Shown here piece by piece: positions 1 through 9,399 of a stretch of DNA of 64,000 nucleotides; positions within the stretch are counted from its first letter, which is position 1; each line of letters starts with the position of its first letter. The stretch covers positions 950,001 through 1,014,000 of the forward strand of contig NZ_CP101505.1 of NCBI RefSeq assembly GCF_024362345.1, read 5' to 3'. The translations under genes were made by a program, and so were the position numbers. Under the pieces are notes generated by a model that had not been told where the DNA came from, did not search any database, and saw nothing but the letters and a program-made list of their open reading frames with translations. The DNA is from Polaribacter dokdonensis (lineage in GTDB: Bacteria; Bacteroidota; Bacteroidia; Flavobacteriales; Flavobacteriaceae).

Positions 1-840
1 AGGATGATAATTGTATTTCCATTGCACAACTGGGGGTAAACTCATTAAAATACTTTCAATTCTACCATTTGTTTTTAATCCAAATAAAGTACCTCTATCA
101 TGCACAAGGTTAAATTCTACATACCTACCTCTTCTTACTTCCTGCCAGTCTTTATGATTTTGAGAATAGTTGGTGTTTTTTCTTTTTTCTACAATAGGTA
201 CATAAGTTTCTAGAAAACTGTTTCCTACTTCTGTAACAAAGTCATATCTATCATTAATAGAAACTTCATCTGTTTGTTTTAAATAATCAAAAAACAAACC
301 TCCTATTCCTCTTGCTTCATTTCTATGTGAATTCCAAAAATAATTATCGCATGTTTTTTTGAACTTCGGATAAAAATCTGAATTGTGTTTATCACAAGCA
401 TTTTTACAAACCGTATGAAAATGTGTTGCATCTTCATCAAACAAATAATAAGGAGTTAAGTCTTGACCACCTCCAAACCATTGGGTAACAATGTCACCTG
501 ATGAATTATACATTTCAAAATAACGCCAATTTGCATGCACAGTTGGTACAAAAGGATTTTTAGGGTGTAAAACTAAACTTAAACCACAAGCAAAAAAATT
601 ACCCTCTTTTACCTTAAATTGATTTCTTAAAACTTCTGGCAATTCACCATGAACTGCAGATATGTTTACACCTCCTTTTTCAAAAACGGCACCATTTTCT
701 ATAACTCTGGTTCTTCCTCCTCCACCTTCTTTACGTTTCCAGAGGTCTTCTTTAAATTTAGCTGATCCATCAACCTCTTCTAGTTTAGAAGTAATTGCAT
801 CTTGTAAATCTTCGATATAAGCGTAAAACTTATCTTTCAT
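1..840 (-). CDS. hemF: Aerobic coproporphyrinogen III oxidase (3' end cut by the window)
   Basis: Oxygen-dependent oxidative decarboxylation of coproporphyrinogen III to protoporphyrinogen IX in the cytosol. The start codon is at 838-840 and no stop is reached, so roughly the last 20 residues lie outside the window. Family hallmarks are visible: the glycine-rich KEGGGGRTRV near residue 40, the ISAVHG segment, FGGGQDLTPYYLF and the ARGIGGLFFDYL block, followed near the window edge by LPPVVQWKYNY, which is close to the family C-terminus. It is the last visible gene of the minus-strand heme operon and overlaps the end of the EI24-like gene by 11 bp, which suggests translational coupling. Oxygen dependence implies an aerobic or microaerobic lifestyle; no hemN/hemZ is seen in the window. 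Confidence 0.96.
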   Translation of the reverse strand, partial: MKDKFYAYIEDLQDAITSKLEEVDGSAKFKEDLWKRKEGGGGRTRVIENGAVFEKGGVNISAVHGELPEVLRNQFKVKEGNFFACGLSLVLHPKNPFVPTVHANWRYFEMYNSSGDIVTQWFGGGQDLTPYYLFDEDATHFHTVCKNACDKHNSDFYPKFKKTCDNYFWNSHRNEARGIGGLFFDYLKQTDEVSINDRYDFVTEVGNSFLETYVPIVEKRKNTNYSQNHKDWQEVRRGRYVEFNLVHDRGTLFGLKTNGRIESILMSLPPVVQWKYNYHP

Positions 841-1588
841 ATACCAAGTTGTTTTTTTCGTGCATTAATTGCACCATTTTTTTTGAAGCTGCAGTTACAG
901 AAAGTGGCAACACAATAATAATCCCAACAACAGGAATCAATAGAAATAGCATAAAAACGATTCCATTTCCTATAGCATAACCTTTATTTCTACTTACAAA
1001 CTGTACACTTTCTTTATAGGTTAAATGACGTTCTAAGGTATAATCCATATTTCCAAAACCTGCATAATAAGCTTGGACTATAAACAATAGAATAGTAGAG
1101 AAAATATTTACAATTGGAATAAATTTGAGCAGTAAAATAGGAATGGTAATTATCAACTCCTTAAAAAGATTTCTAATATTTATTCGAATTCCTCTAACTA
1201 ACTGCTCTGTGTTGGTTGTATTTCTATGCAAATGAGAAATATTACCATAAAAGTGTTTTTCTATTTTCTCAGAAACTGGACTCATAAAAGGCGCAGAAAG
1301 TGCCATTATTATGTGTTTATACAAGATTAGTCCAATTATCAATACAATTAAACCTCCAATAAAATTACTGATGGATGAGAAGATATCTTTTCCCCAATCC
1401 CAAATCCAAATTTTAGAGATGTAAGCACCTACATTATCAGATAGAACATAGGCTTCTACACCTATTAATATAGCTGTGCAAAAACTAATCAACATAGGAA
1501 TTATAAAATATTTCCAAAGTTTTAAATCTGACATCAGTTTAAAAACTCCTGTATATTCTTTAATTCCTAATATGACGTTTTTAAGCAT
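830..1588 (-). CDS. EI24/CysZ-like integral membrane protein
   Basis: A 252-residue membrane protein of the EI24 (etoposide-induced 2.4)/CysZ-like family. Hydrophobic segments lie near residues 28-50, 75-100, 145-172 and 205-235, and the amphipathic region between holds the conserved-looking APFMSPVSEKIE. The residue stretch YYAGFGNMDYTLERHLTYKESVQFVSRNKGYAIGNGI (about 169-205, abbreviated here to its landmarks YAGFGNMDY and NKGYAIGNG) is typical of the family. CysZ homologues mediate sulfate uptake, but this annotation is often transferred loosely. The gene sits inside the heme operon, 3 bp after hemE and overlapping hemF, which could equally mean a role linked to porphyrin handling. The function in this organism is not shown by the sequence. 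Confidence 0.8.
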   Translation of the reverse strand: MLKNVILGIKEYTGVFKLMSDLKLWKYFIIPMLISFCTAILIGVEAYVLSDNVGAYISKIWIWDWGKDIFSSISNFIGGLIVLIIGLILYKHIIMALSAPFMSPVSEKIEKHFYGNISHLHRNTTNTEQLVRGIRINIRNLFKELIITIPILLLKFIPIVNIFSTILLFIVQAYYAGFGNMDYTLERHLTYKESVQFVSRNKGYAIGNGIVFMLFLLIPVVGIIIVLPLSVTAASKKMVQLMHEKNNLVYER

Positions 1589-1591
1589 ATT

Positions 1592-2620
1592 TTACTGTGC
1601 TTTGTATTCTTTTACAGCATCTACAAATGCTTTGGCATTTTCTACTGGAATATTTGGTAAAATTCCATGACCTAAATTTACAATATATCTGTCTTTACCA
1701 AACTCGTTAATCATTTGGGTAACCATTTTTTTAATTTCTGATGGTGTAGAAAATAATCTTGATGGATCAAAATTACCTTGTAGCGTAATTTGTCCTCCAG
1801 ATAAATAACGTGCGTTTCTTGCAGAGCATGTCCAATCAACCCCAAGAGCAGAAGCCCCTGATTTAGCCATATCACTTAAAGCAAACCAACACCCTTTACC
1901 AAAAGCAATTACTGGAGCATCATCTTTTAAGGCGTCTATAATTTGCTGCATATATTGCCATGAAAATTCTTGATAATCGGTTGGAGATAACATACCTCCC
2001 CAAGAATCAAATACTTGCACTGCATTTACACCAGCTTCTACTTTTGCTTTTAAATAAGCAATTGTTGTATCTGTAATTTTCTGTAATAAAGTATGAGCCA
2101 CAATAGGATTTGTAAAACATAACTCTTTGGCTTTATCAAAGTTTTTAGAACCCTGACCTTGCACACAATAGCATAAAATCGTCCAAGGAGAACCTGCAAA
2201 ACCTATTAATGGAATTTCATCATTTAGTTTTTCTTTGGTTGCTTTAATAGCATCCATTACATAGCCCAAAGAATCTTGTATATCTGGTATAATAACAGAA
2301 TCTAAATCTTTTTGAGAACGAATTGGATTTGGTAAATAAGGCCCAAAATTTGGCTTCATTTCCACTTCTATATTCATTGCTTGTGGAATTACTAAAATAT
2401 CAGAAAACAAAATAGCTGCATCCATACCAAATCTTCTGATAGGTTGCACTGTAATTTCTGATGCTAATTCTGGAGTTTGACAACGTGTAAAGAAATCGTA
2501 TTTGTGTTTGATTTCCATAAACTCAGGTAAGTATCTTCCTGCTTGTCTCATCATCCAAACTGGAGGTCTGTCTACAGTTTCTCCTTTTAATGCTCTTAAA
2601 AATAAATCGTTTTTAATCAT
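1592..2620 (-). CDS. hemE: Uroporphyrinogen III decarboxylase
   Basis: Cofactor-free cytosolic enzyme that removes the four acetate carboxyls of uroporphyrinogen III to give coproporphyrinogen III. The 342-residue length is normal for the family. The N-terminal signature [16 protein letters not shown] is complete (residues 19-34), and the catalytic aspartate region [12 protein letters not shown] places the essential Asp at residue 74. The second signature, including the [12 protein letters not shown] segment, is also present, and the C-terminal [15 protein letters not shown] is standard. The gene is 2 bp downstream of hemL and 3 bp upstream of the EI24-like gene, so it is firmly inside the heme operon. 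Confidence 0.97.
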   Translation of the reverse strand: MIKNDLFLRALKGETVDRPPVWMMRQAGRYLPEFMEIKHKYDFFTRCQTPELASEITVQPIRRFGMDAAILFSDILVIPQAMNIEVEMKPNFGPYLPNPIRSQKDLDSVIIPDIQDSLGYVMDAIKATKEKLNDEIPLIGFAGSPWTILCYCVQGQGSKNFDKAKELCFTNPIVAHTLLQKITDTTIAYLKAKVEAGVNAVQVFDSWGGMLSPTDYQEFSWQYMQQIIDALKDDAPVIAFGKGCWFALSDMAKSGASALGVDWTCSARNARYLSGGQITLQGNFDPSRLFSTPSEIKKMVTQMINEFGKDRYIVNLGHGILPNIPVENAKAFVDAVKEYKAQ

Positions 2621-2622
2621 AA

Positions 2623-3912
2623 TTATATTTTTGAAACTGCTAACATAGCCTTGTCAGTAGCATGTGCTATTATTTTAATGTCTTTATCTGAAATTGCTGA
2701 ATTTAAAAACCAAGCTTCAAATTGACTTGGAGGTAAAAACACACCATTTTTAATCATCTCCCAAAAGAAAACTGCAAACTTCTCTGTATCTGAAGCTTGT
2801 GCTTCTTTAAAATTAGTGACTTTATTTTTTGTGAAAAATGGATTCATCATAGAACCAAATCTGTTAACCACTACATCTACATTGTATTTTTTGGCAGACT
2901 CTAATAAAATTACTTCCAAAATAGAACCAATCTCTTGAAATTTATCATATGGATTTTGCTTCTTTAATTCAGTTAAAGTAGAAATTCCACCAGCCATTGC
3001 TATTGGGTTTCCAGATAATGTACCTGCTTGATACATGCCTCCTAGAGGTGCAACATTTTCCATAATTTCATTTCTTGCTCCATAAGCTCCAACAGGAAAA
3101 CCACCTCCAATAACTTTACCCAAGCAAGTAATGTCTGCTACTACACCTAACTTTTCTTGAGCTCCTCCAAAAGTAGATCTAAAACCTGTCATAACTTCGT
3201 CTGCAATTAAAAGTGCTCCTTTAGATTGTAAATACTCTTTTAATTTTTTTAAGAAATTATTTTGAGGTATAACAACACCCATATTACCTCCTATAGGTTC
3301 TATAATTACACCTGCAATATCATCATGCTCTTCAAAGTGTTTTTTTACACTCTCTAAATTATTATACTCTGCAATTAAAGTATTTTTCACAGCTCCTTCT
3401 GGAACTCCTTTAGAACCAGGTAAACTTAAAGTTGCTAAACCTGAACCAGCTGCAACTAATAAAGCATCTTGATGACCATGATAACAACCAGAAAATTTGA
3501 TAATTTTATCTTTGCCAGTATAAGCTCTTGCTAAACGTATTCCACTTAAAACAGCTTCTGTACCTGAGTTTACAAAACGTACTTTGTCCATTTCTGGGAA
3601 AGCATCACATACAATTTTTGCTAATTTAATTTCAGCTTCTGTAGATGCTCCAAAAGAATAGCCTTTCTTTAATGCTTTTTTTGCGGCTTTTTCTACAGCC
3701 TTGTGCCTATGCCCTAAAATCATTGGCCCATAAGAAACTACTAAATCTACATATTCGTTTCCATCAACATCGTAAATTTTACTTCCTTTGGCTTTTTTTA
3801 TAAACAAAGGATTACCACCCACTGATGAAAACGCTCTTACAGGAGAATTTACTGCACCTACTAAATGCGTTAATCCTTTTTGATATAACTTCTCTGATTT
3901 TTTGAAATTCAT
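2623..3912 (-). CDS. hemL: Glutamate-1-semialdehyde 2,1-aminomutase
   Basis: PLP-dependent class III aminotransferase that converts glutamate-1-semialdehyde to 5-aminolevulinate, the second step of the C5 pathway. The 429-residue protein has the family length. The PLP-binding lysine is K266 in [16 protein letters not shown]. The [15 protein letters not shown] motif (about residues 115-129) and the [12 protein letters not shown] motif (141-152) that contact the cofactor phosphate and ring are intact, as is [11 protein letters not shown] with its conserved Asp. A 65-bp spacer, rich in GGCTTTTGGC-like repeats, separates it from hemB upstream; hemE follows after 2 bp. Confidence 0.97.
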   Translation of the reverse strand: MNFKKSEKLYQKGLTHLVGAVNSPVRAFSSVGGNPLFIKKAKGSKIYDVDGNEYVDLVVSYGPMILGHRHKAVEKAAKKALKKGYSFGASTEAEIKLAKIVCDAFPEMDKVRFVNSGTEAVLSGIRLARAYTGKDKIIKFSGCYHGHQDALLVAAGSGLATLSLPGSKGVPEGAVKNTLIAEYNNLESVKKHFEEHDDIAGVIIEPIGGNMGVVIPQNNFLKKLKEYLQSKGALLIADEVMTGFRSTFGGAQEKLGVVADITCLGKVIGGGFPVGAYGARNEIMENVAPLGGMYQAGTLSGNPIAMAGGISTLTELKKQNPYDKFQEIGSILEVILLESAKKYNVDVVVNRFGSMMNPFFTKNKVTNFKEAQASDTEKFAVFFWEMIKNGVFLPPSQFEAWFLNSAISDKDIKIIAHATDKAMLAVSKI

Positions 3913-3916
3913 TTTT

Positions 3917-3986
3917 TAAGCTTTTGGCCTTTGGCTTTTGGCTATTTGCAGACTGCTAAACAGCGAAAAACTAAAAGCTATTGTTT
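3917..3986. repeat. Low-complexity GGCTTTTGGC repeat with imperfect hairpin between hemB and hemL
   Basis: The spacer between hemL and hemB holds three near-copies of (C)TTTTGGC/CTTTGGC at about 3918-3944, and AAGCTTTT near its left edge can pair with AAAAGCTA near 3970-3980. It is the only sizeable spacer in the minus-strand heme operon and may modulate mRNA processing between the two genes. I see no promoter box in it. Confidence 0.45.
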
Positions 3987-4943
3987 TAATAATAATCTAG
4001 CTGCCTCTTTTGCAAAATAGGTGATAATAATATCTGCACCTGCTCTTTTCATAGACAACAAACTTTCCATCATTACTTTTTCTCCATCAATCCAACCTTT
4101 TTCTGCAGCAGCTTTTACCATGGCATATTCACCACTCACGTTGTAACAGGCAATTGGTCTATCAAAATTATTTTTTAAATCTCTTATGATATCTAAATAC
4201 GATAAAGCTGGCTTCACCATTAAAATATCTGCTCCTTCTTGGTCATCAAAAGCAGCTTCACTCATTCCTTCATCTCTATTTGATGGATCCATTTGATACG
4301 TTCTTCTGTCTCCAAAAGTTGGTGCTGAATCTGCTGCATCTCTAAATGGACCATAAAATGCTGAGGCGTACTTTACAGAATATGCCATAATTGGCAAGTT
4401 TGGATAACCTGAGTTGTCTAATGACTGACGTATCATATCAATTGTTCCATCCATCATTCCTGATGGTGCAACCATATCTACACCTGCTTTTGCATGAGAA
4501 ATTACTTGCTTTGCAATGTTTACTAAAGTTGCATCATTATCTACATCATTGTCATGAATAATTCCACAATGACCATGAGAAGTATATTCACAAAAACAAA
4601 CATCTGTAATTACATATAAACTTGGGTAATTCTTTTTGATAAAACGAATGGCTTGTTGCATAATTCCATTATCATTCCAAGTCTCTGTGCCTTCATCATC
4701 TTTTTCTGATGGAATACCAAATAATAAAACAGCAGGAATATTTAATGAAACAACTTCATCTAATTCTTTAGATATTGTATCTAAAGAAAAACGTTTTATA
4801 CCTGGCATTGAAACAATTTCTGTCTCTATATTTTCGCCTTCTTCTATAAACAAAGGATAAATAAAATCATCTACAGATAATTTAGTTTCTCTAACTAATC
4901 TTCTTATCCCTTCTGTTTTTCTTAATCTTCTTGTTCTAAACAT
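3978..4943 (-). CDS. hemB: Delta-aminolevulinic acid dehydratase (porphobilinogen synthase), zinc type
   Basis: Condenses two molecules of 5-aminolevulinate to porphobilinogen. The 321-residue protein carries both Schiff-base lysines, K191 in [15 protein letters not shown] and K244 in [13 protein letters not shown]. The active-site metal motif [13 protein letters not shown] supplies three cysteines (C116, C118, C126), so this is the zinc-dependent class rather than the magnesium/aspartate class. The start at 4943 leaves a 4-bp gap to the upstream hemC-hemD fusion, consistent with co-translation. Confidence 0.97.
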   Translation of the reverse strand: MFRTRRLRKTEGIRRLVRETKLSVDDFIYPLFIEEGENIETEIVSMPGIKRFSLDTISKELDEVVSLNIPAVLLFGIPSEKDDEGTETWNDNGIMQQAIRFIKKNYPSLYVITDVCFCEYTSHGHCGIIHDNDVDNDATLVNIAKQVISHAKAGVDMVAPSGMMDGTIDMIRQSLDNSGYPNLPIMAYSVKYASAFYGPFRDAADSAPTFGDRRTYQMDPSNRDEGMSEAAFDDQEGADILMVKPALSYLDIIRDLKNNFDRPIACYNVSGEYAMVKAAAEKGWIDGEKVMMESLLSMKRAGADIIITYFAKEAARLLLKQ

Positions 4944-4947
4944 TATA

Positions 4948-6540
4948 TTAGTTTGATGTAAAATGACTGTTCACCAATTCTAAAACTGAATCTACACTTG
5001 GTAAATTTGCAACTTGTACATTTTCGAAATGTTTTCTGGCTTCTTTTGCAGTGGTTTCTCCAATACAGAAAGCAACTTTATCTGCATTATTCTCTGTTAA
5101 ATAACTTTCTATACCTGAAGGACTATAAAATAACACTCCAGTTACTGAATCGTCTAATTTCTCTGGACTTAACATCGTTTTATAAGCCTCTACTTCATTT
5201 ACAGTAATGTCATGAGATTGCAAATAAGCAGGTAAAATATCTAAACGAACATCACTACAAAAATATGTGACATTTTTATTCTCTAATGCTGTAGACAAGT
5301 ATTCTGCTAAGGCTTTTGCATTCTTTGCAACCTTGGCAACCTTGCCTATTCTATTTTCTATTAATTTTTTAGTTCTTCTACCAACGCAATAAATGTTCTT
5401 GAACTTCATTTCATCCTTAGTAAAAGAATTCAATAGAGCCTCTACTCCATTTTGACTAGTGATTACTACATTTTCAATTTCGTTTTTCATCACTTTTGGT
5501 GGAATTCTATTAAAACGTATTTTAATAAAATCGCTATCATCTATACCAATTGCAGAAGAAAGAACCTCTTTCTGTAATTCTGATAATTTCTTTGTAGAGT
5601 ATACAGAAGCAACCTTTTCACCAACTTCTTCATCTTCTGCCATTAACTCTTTTCCACCTCTATTAATTACATAATCTGCACAATCTTTAGCCAAGTATCT
5701 GTGGCTTCCTAATTTTGCAGTTTTGGTTACTGTAATTTTCTTAGAACCATCTCTTTTTAATAAGATTCCTTTAAAATTAATTTCTTGTGTTTTCTCATCA
5801 ACATAAGCCAATGCACCTATTGGAGCTGTACAACCACCTTCTAGTAATTTTAAAAATTCACGTTCTATACCTACACAAACCTTAGTTTCATAATGATTTA
5901 ATTGCTCACAAGCATCAATTACAAACTGATCTTTTTCTAAACAAGCTACCATAATTGCACCTTGTGCTGGTGCAGGAATCATCCAAGTTAAAGGTATTGC
6001 ACCTTTTTCTCTTAAACCCAATCTCTCTAAACCTGCAGCAGCAAAAATAGCTCCATTCCAAGTTTCACTATTCTCTAGTTTACTTAATCGCGTGTTTACA
6101 TTTCCTCTTAAATCTTCAACTTTATGAGTTGGATAACGATTTAACCACATTGCTTTTCTGCGTAAACTACCAGTTGCAATTATACCTCCTGGTTGTCCAA
6201 AAAATTCTTCTGTATCTTTTAGTACTAGTAAATCTGAATAATTAGCTCTTTTTAAAACTGCACCTTGCATAATACCTTCTGGTAATGCAGTTGGCACATC
6301 TTTTAAAGAATGTACAGCAATATCTATATCACCATTTAACATGGCAATATCTAAATTTTTAGTAAAAATTCCTGTAATCCCTAATTCATATAAAGGCTTA
6401 TCTAATATAATATCTCCTGTAGATTTTATAGGAACAATTTCGGTTTCATAACCTAATTCTTCTAATTCTTTGCGTACTTTATTTGCTTGCCAAAGAGCCA
6501 ATTGACTTTCGCGAGTTCCTATTCTAATCGTTTTTTGCAT
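4948..6540 (-). CDS. hemC-hemD: Hydroxymethylbilane synthase / uroporphyrinogen-III synthase fusion
   Basis: A 530-residue fusion of two consecutive pathway enzymes. Residues 1 to about 310 are Hem[15 protein letters not shown], the catalytic Asp81 in [11 protein letters not shown], the arginine-rich GSLRRKAMW, and the dipyrromethane-cofactor cysteine C237 in [12 protein letters not shown]. Residues about 320-530 are a HemD domain with the low conservation typical of that family; the recognisable pieces are [13 protein letters not shown], the central [12 protein letters not shown] and the C-terminal [11 protein letters not shown] followed by [12 protein letters not shown]. The fusion may channel the unstable hydroxymethylbilane and prevent its spontaneous closure to uroporphyrinogen I. 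There is no internal stop and no second start that would give a separate hemD. Confidence 0.95.
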   Translation of the reverse strand: MQKTIRIGTRESQLALWQANKVRKELEELGYETEIVPIKSTGDIILDKPLYELGITGIFTKNLDIAMLNGDIDIAVHSLKDVPTALPEGIMQGAVLKRANYSDLLVLKDTEEFFGQPGGIIATGSLRRKAMWLNRYPTHKVEDLRGNVNTRLSKLENSETWNGAIFAAAGLERLGLREKGAIPLTWMIPAPAQGAIMVACLEKDQFVIDACEQLNHYETKVCVGIEREFLKLLEGGCTAPIGALAYVDEKTQEINFKGILLKRDGSKKITVTKTAKLGSHRYLAKDCADYVINRGGKELMAEDEEVGEKVASVYSTKKLSELQKEVLSSAIGIDDSDFIKIRFNRIPPKVMKNEIENVVITSQNGVEALLNSFTKDEMKFKNIYCVGRRTKKLIENRIGKVAKVAKNAKALAEYLSTALENKNVTYFCSDVRLDILPAYLQSHDITVNEVEAYKTMLSPEKLDDSVTGVLFYSPSGIESYLTENNADKVAFCIGETTAKEARKHFENVQVANLPSVDSVLELVNSHFTSN

Positions 6541-6550
6541 TAAGTATTTT

Positions 6551-7786
6551 TTAAGATTGAAAAACCTTATTGATGACCTCTAAACTTTGTGATACAGATG
6601 TTTCTTCATCCTTTAAATGTTTCACAAATTGAGTTGTTATTTTCTGTATGAATCGTGAAGTTACTATTTCTGCCTGACTTTCATCAAAATCTGCTATTTT
6701 TTTCCTTTGAAAATTAATTTCATCGTTCTTAATAGTCTCTAAAGATTGTTTTAAAGCAGCAATTGCTGGCGTAAATCTTCTGTGATTTAACCAATCATTA
6801 AATTCTGCTTTGTGCCTTTCTATAATAGCTTCAGCCTTTGGTATTTCTTTTTTACGAGCAGCTAAAGTTTCATCTGTAATTTTAGATAACTCATCTACAT
6901 TTACTAAAGATATTCCTTTAAATTCTGTAACATCTTTTGCCACATTTTCTGGCATTGATAAATCTAGAATCAACAACTCTTTATTTTCTGAGATATGCTG
7001 TTGAGTTATAGTTGGTTTATCTGCACCAGTAGAAACTATTAAAACATCTGCCTTAGTAACTTCTTCTGTTAAGTTTTCGATAACAGACTTTCTTATAGAA
7101 TGATGTTCTTTAACAAACTCAGTTGCCTTTTCTTCTGTTCTATTGATTAAACAAACAGATTTATTTTGTGTGTATTCTGCTAGGTTCTTACAGGTGTGTT
7201 TTCCCATTTTCCCTAACCCAAAAACCAAAATGTTTTTTGAGTTATAATCTGGTAAATTTTTAATAATATACTGCACAGCTGCATATGAAACTGAAGTTGT
7301 ACCAGAACTTAAACGAGTATCGTTCTTTACTCTTTTACTTGCTTGTAAAACACTATTTACCAATCTTTCTAAATAAGCATTGGTAGTCTTGTGCAATTTA
7401 GCCAATTTAAAAGCTTGTCTTAATTGACCTACAATTTCATAATCTCCTAAAATTTGACTTTCTAAACCTGTACCAATTCTAAATAGGTGATGAACTGCAT
7501 CTTGATTTTTGTATACGTTAGATATTGAAGCAAATTCTTCTACTGTGCCTTCAGAAAAATGACACAACAATTGTATTAATTGATAAGGATGCTCTGCAAA
7601 ACCAGAAATTTCTGTTCTGTTACAAGTTGATAAAATAAAAACACCTTCGAATTTTTTAGCTTTTGCCAATTCTAATAATGCAGCTTGATTATCTTTCGAT
7701 AAAGAGAATTTACCACGAGTATTTGCGTCTGCCTTTTTATAACTGACACCAATATTGTAAAAATGTGTTTTCGCTGTTTCTAACAT
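6551..7786 (-). CDS. hemA: Glutamyl-tRNA reductase
   Basis: NADPH-dependent reduction of glutamyl-tRNA(Glu) to glutamate-1-semialdehyde, the committed and usually regulated step of the C5 heme pathway. The 411-residue protein has the catalytic cysteine C55 in ILSTCNRTEI. The signature HLFRIGTGLESQILGDYEI follows (about residues 115-133), then a Rossmann dinucleotide-binding loop ILVFGLGKMGKHTCKNL near residue 195 and a C-terminal dimerisation helix region. It is the first gene of the minus-strand operon. A good -7 promoter box lies 18-25 bp upstream, and the gene is divergent from an AraC regulator. Confidence 0.97.
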   Translation of the reverse strand: MLETAKTHFYNIGVSYKKADANTRGKFSLSKDNQAALLELAKAKKFEGVFILSTCNRTEISGFAEHPYQLIQLLCHFSEGTVEEFASISNVYKNQDAVHHLFRIGTGLESQILGDYEIVGQLRQAFKLAKLHKTTNAYLERLVNSVLQASKRVKNDTRLSSGTTSVSYAAVQYIIKNLPDYNSKNILVFGLGKMGKHTCKNLAEYTQNKSVCLINRTEEKATEFVKEHHSIRKSVIENLTEEVTKADVLIVSTGADKPTITQQHISENKELLILDLSMPENVAKDVTEFKGISLVNVDELSKITDETLAARKKEIPKAEAIIERHKAEFNDWLNHRRFTPAIAALKQSLETIKNDEINFQRKKIADFDESQAEIVTSRFIQKITTQFVKHLKDEETSVSQSLEVINKVFQS

Positions 7787-7803
7787 AAACCTTAAAAGAG
7801 GTA

Positions 7804-7811
7804 CAAAAGTA
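7804..7811 (-). promoter_or_regulatory. Predicted -7 box of the hemA operon
   Basis: Read on the minus strand the sequence is TACTTTTG, an exact match to the Bacteroidota -7 consensus TAnnTTTG. It implies transcription starting roughly 10 bp before the hemA start codon, so the leader would be very short. No convincing -33 box is visible. Confidence 0.55.
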
Positions 7812-7906
7812 AAAAGAGTTCTTAAAAAAAAATATCGCTGAAAGTACTTTAAATAACGTTCTATGTTTTTTAGATACTAAATGATATAAAAACTTGTAAA
7901 ATTCCT

Positions 7907-7914
7907 TATTTTTG
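7907..7914 (+). promoter_or_regulatory. Predicted -7 box of the araC-trmH-hemH unit
   Basis: TATTTTTG matches TAnnTTTG exactly and lies 76 bp upstream of the AraC-type regulator start. Together with the divergent hemA box about 100 bp away it defines a shared control region of about 200 bp between the two heme transcription units. Confidence 0.5.
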
Positions 7915-7989
7915 TTAGCTGTAAAGGATTTGCAGTAATTTTATATAGAACGATTCTAAATAAAAGCAGATTGAATTAAATTCTAGATT

Positions 7990-8874
7990 ATGTTTAAAAA
8001 TGTCGGAGAAAGTACTTTAGATGAAATTAACTTAGAAAAAGGTTTTTATATACTTCATTTTCAGAACGAAAGCAAAGAAATAGAGAACTTTGAACGTGAA
8101 ATAGACAGTTCTTTTATTCAAATTCATTTTTGTTTACGTGGTAAATCTAAATTCTTATTTAACAATAATTCTTATTCTTTTGATGTTTTAGACAATAGAT
8201 CTATATTACTTTACAACCCTCAAAGAACATTACCAATTAATTTAGAAATTCAGCCAAAAACAACCCTTATTTCTTTATTAATTTCAATTGAGAAATTTCA
8301 CTCATTATTCTCTAACGAATCTGGTTACATTCCTTTTTTAAGTGACGAAAACAGTAACAAAAAATATTATGATGATGCAGAAATTAAACCAACTGTAGCC
8401 ATTGTTTTACAACAAATTATAAACTCTAATATTAATAGTTCTATTAGAGACCTTTATGTTAAAGGTAAAGTTTATGAATTATTAAGCTTGCATTTTCAAA
8501 AAGATGAAACTGTAGAAGGTGAATATTGCCCTTTTTTAGTTGATGAACAAAACGTGTTAAAAATAAGACAAGCCAAAGAAATTATTATTTCAAGAATGGC
8601 AGAACCACCAAGTTTGCAAGAACTAGCAAATGAAATTGGTTTAAACATTAAAAAGCTAAAAGAAGGTTTTAAACAGATATATGGAGATACTGTATACAGT
8701 TTTCTTTTCGATTATAAGATGGAACATTCAAGACGTCTTTTAGAAACCAATCAATATAATGTAAACGAAGTTGGTACACAAGTTGGCTATAGCACAGCCA
8801 GTCATTTTATAGCTGCTTTTAAAAAGAAATTTGGTACAACACCAAAGAAATATGTAATGAGTTTAAATCAATAG
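7990..8874 (+). CDS. AraC-family transcriptional regulator, divergent to hemA
   Basis: A 294-residue regulator. The N-terminal 170 residues form a cupin-like/sensor region of low similarity, with IHFCLRGKSKFLFNN near residue 46. The C-terminal 100 residues are an AraC double helix-turn-helix: SLQELANEIGLNIKKLKEGF is the first HTH, and VNEVGTQVGYSTASHFIAAF with FKKKFGTTPKKY is the second HTH and tail. It is divergent from hemA and 8 bp upstream of trmH, with hemH following. This placement suggests control of heme synthesis, possibly in response to iron or heme as in the PchR-like AraC proteins; the ligand is inference. It is encoded with the pathway rather than with any transporter. Confidence 0.9.
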   Translation: MFKNVGESTLDEINLEKGFYILHFQNESKEIENFEREIDSSFIQIHFCLRGKSKFLFNNNSYSFDVLDNRSILLYNPQRTLPINLEIQPKTTLISLLISIEKFHSLFSNESGYIPFLSDENSNKKYYDDAEIKPTVAIVLQQIINSNINSSIRDLYVKGKVYELLSLHFQKDETVEGEYCPFLVDEQNVLKIRQAKEIIISRMAEPPSLQELANEIGLNIKKLKEGFKQIYGDTVYSFLFDYKMEHSRRLLETNQYNVNEVGTQVGYSTASHFIAAFKKKFGTTPKKYVMSLNQ

Positions 8875-8882
8875 GTATTAAA

Positions 8883-9389
8883 GTGAAGCAACTAACCCAT
8901 AATGATGTTGAAAATAAACAGCAAAAGTTTCCGATAACTATTGTTTGTGATGCCATAAGAACTCCTGAAAATATTGGAATGTGTTTTCGAATTTCGGAAA
9001 GTTTTGGAGTAGAAAAAATCTATTTTCACGAGAACTCACCTTCCATAGAAAACAGAAAAGTAATTAATACTGCTAGAAATACAATCAATCAAATTGATTA
9101 TGAATCTTATCGAAAATTTGACGAGTTAATTCATCAATTAAAATTAGAAGGTAATACAATTATAGGCATAGAAATTACTGATAAAAGTATCGATATTCAA
9201 GATTTTGATTTCAAAAATTCTGAAAAAATCGTACTACTTTTGGGTAGTGAAAGAAATGGAATTGAGAATATTAATTTAGTAGATGAAACCATAGCTATAC
9301 CTATGTATGGAAGAAATTCATCAATGAATGTAATTCACAGTTTAGCAATAACGCTTTACGAAATAACAAATCAAATAAAGACATCTTAA
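8883..9389 (+). CDS. TrmH/SpoU-family RNA 2'-O-methyltransferase
   Basis: A 168-residue single-domain SPOUT methyltransferase with no N-terminal substrate-binding extension. The three family motifs are present: motif 1 AIRTPENIGMCFRISESFG (about residues 22-40), motif 2 IVLLLGSERNGIENINLVD (about 116-134) with the knot-forming glycines, and motif 3 SSMNVIHSLAITLYEI near the C-terminus. It probably methylates a ribose in tRNA or rRNA, but the target nucleotide cannot be read from sequence. The tight spacing (8 bp after araC, 10 bp before hemH) indicates co-transcription with ferrochelatase. Confidence 0.93.
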   Translation: MKQLTHNDVENKQQKFPITIVCDAIRTPENIGMCFRISESFGVEKIYFHENSPSIENRKVINTARNTINQIDYESYRKFDELIHQLKLEGNTIIGIEITDKSIDIQDFDFKNSEKIVLLLGSERNGIENINLVDETIAIPMYGRNSSMNVIHSLAITLYEITNQIKTS

Positions 9390-9399
9390 AATATTAAAA

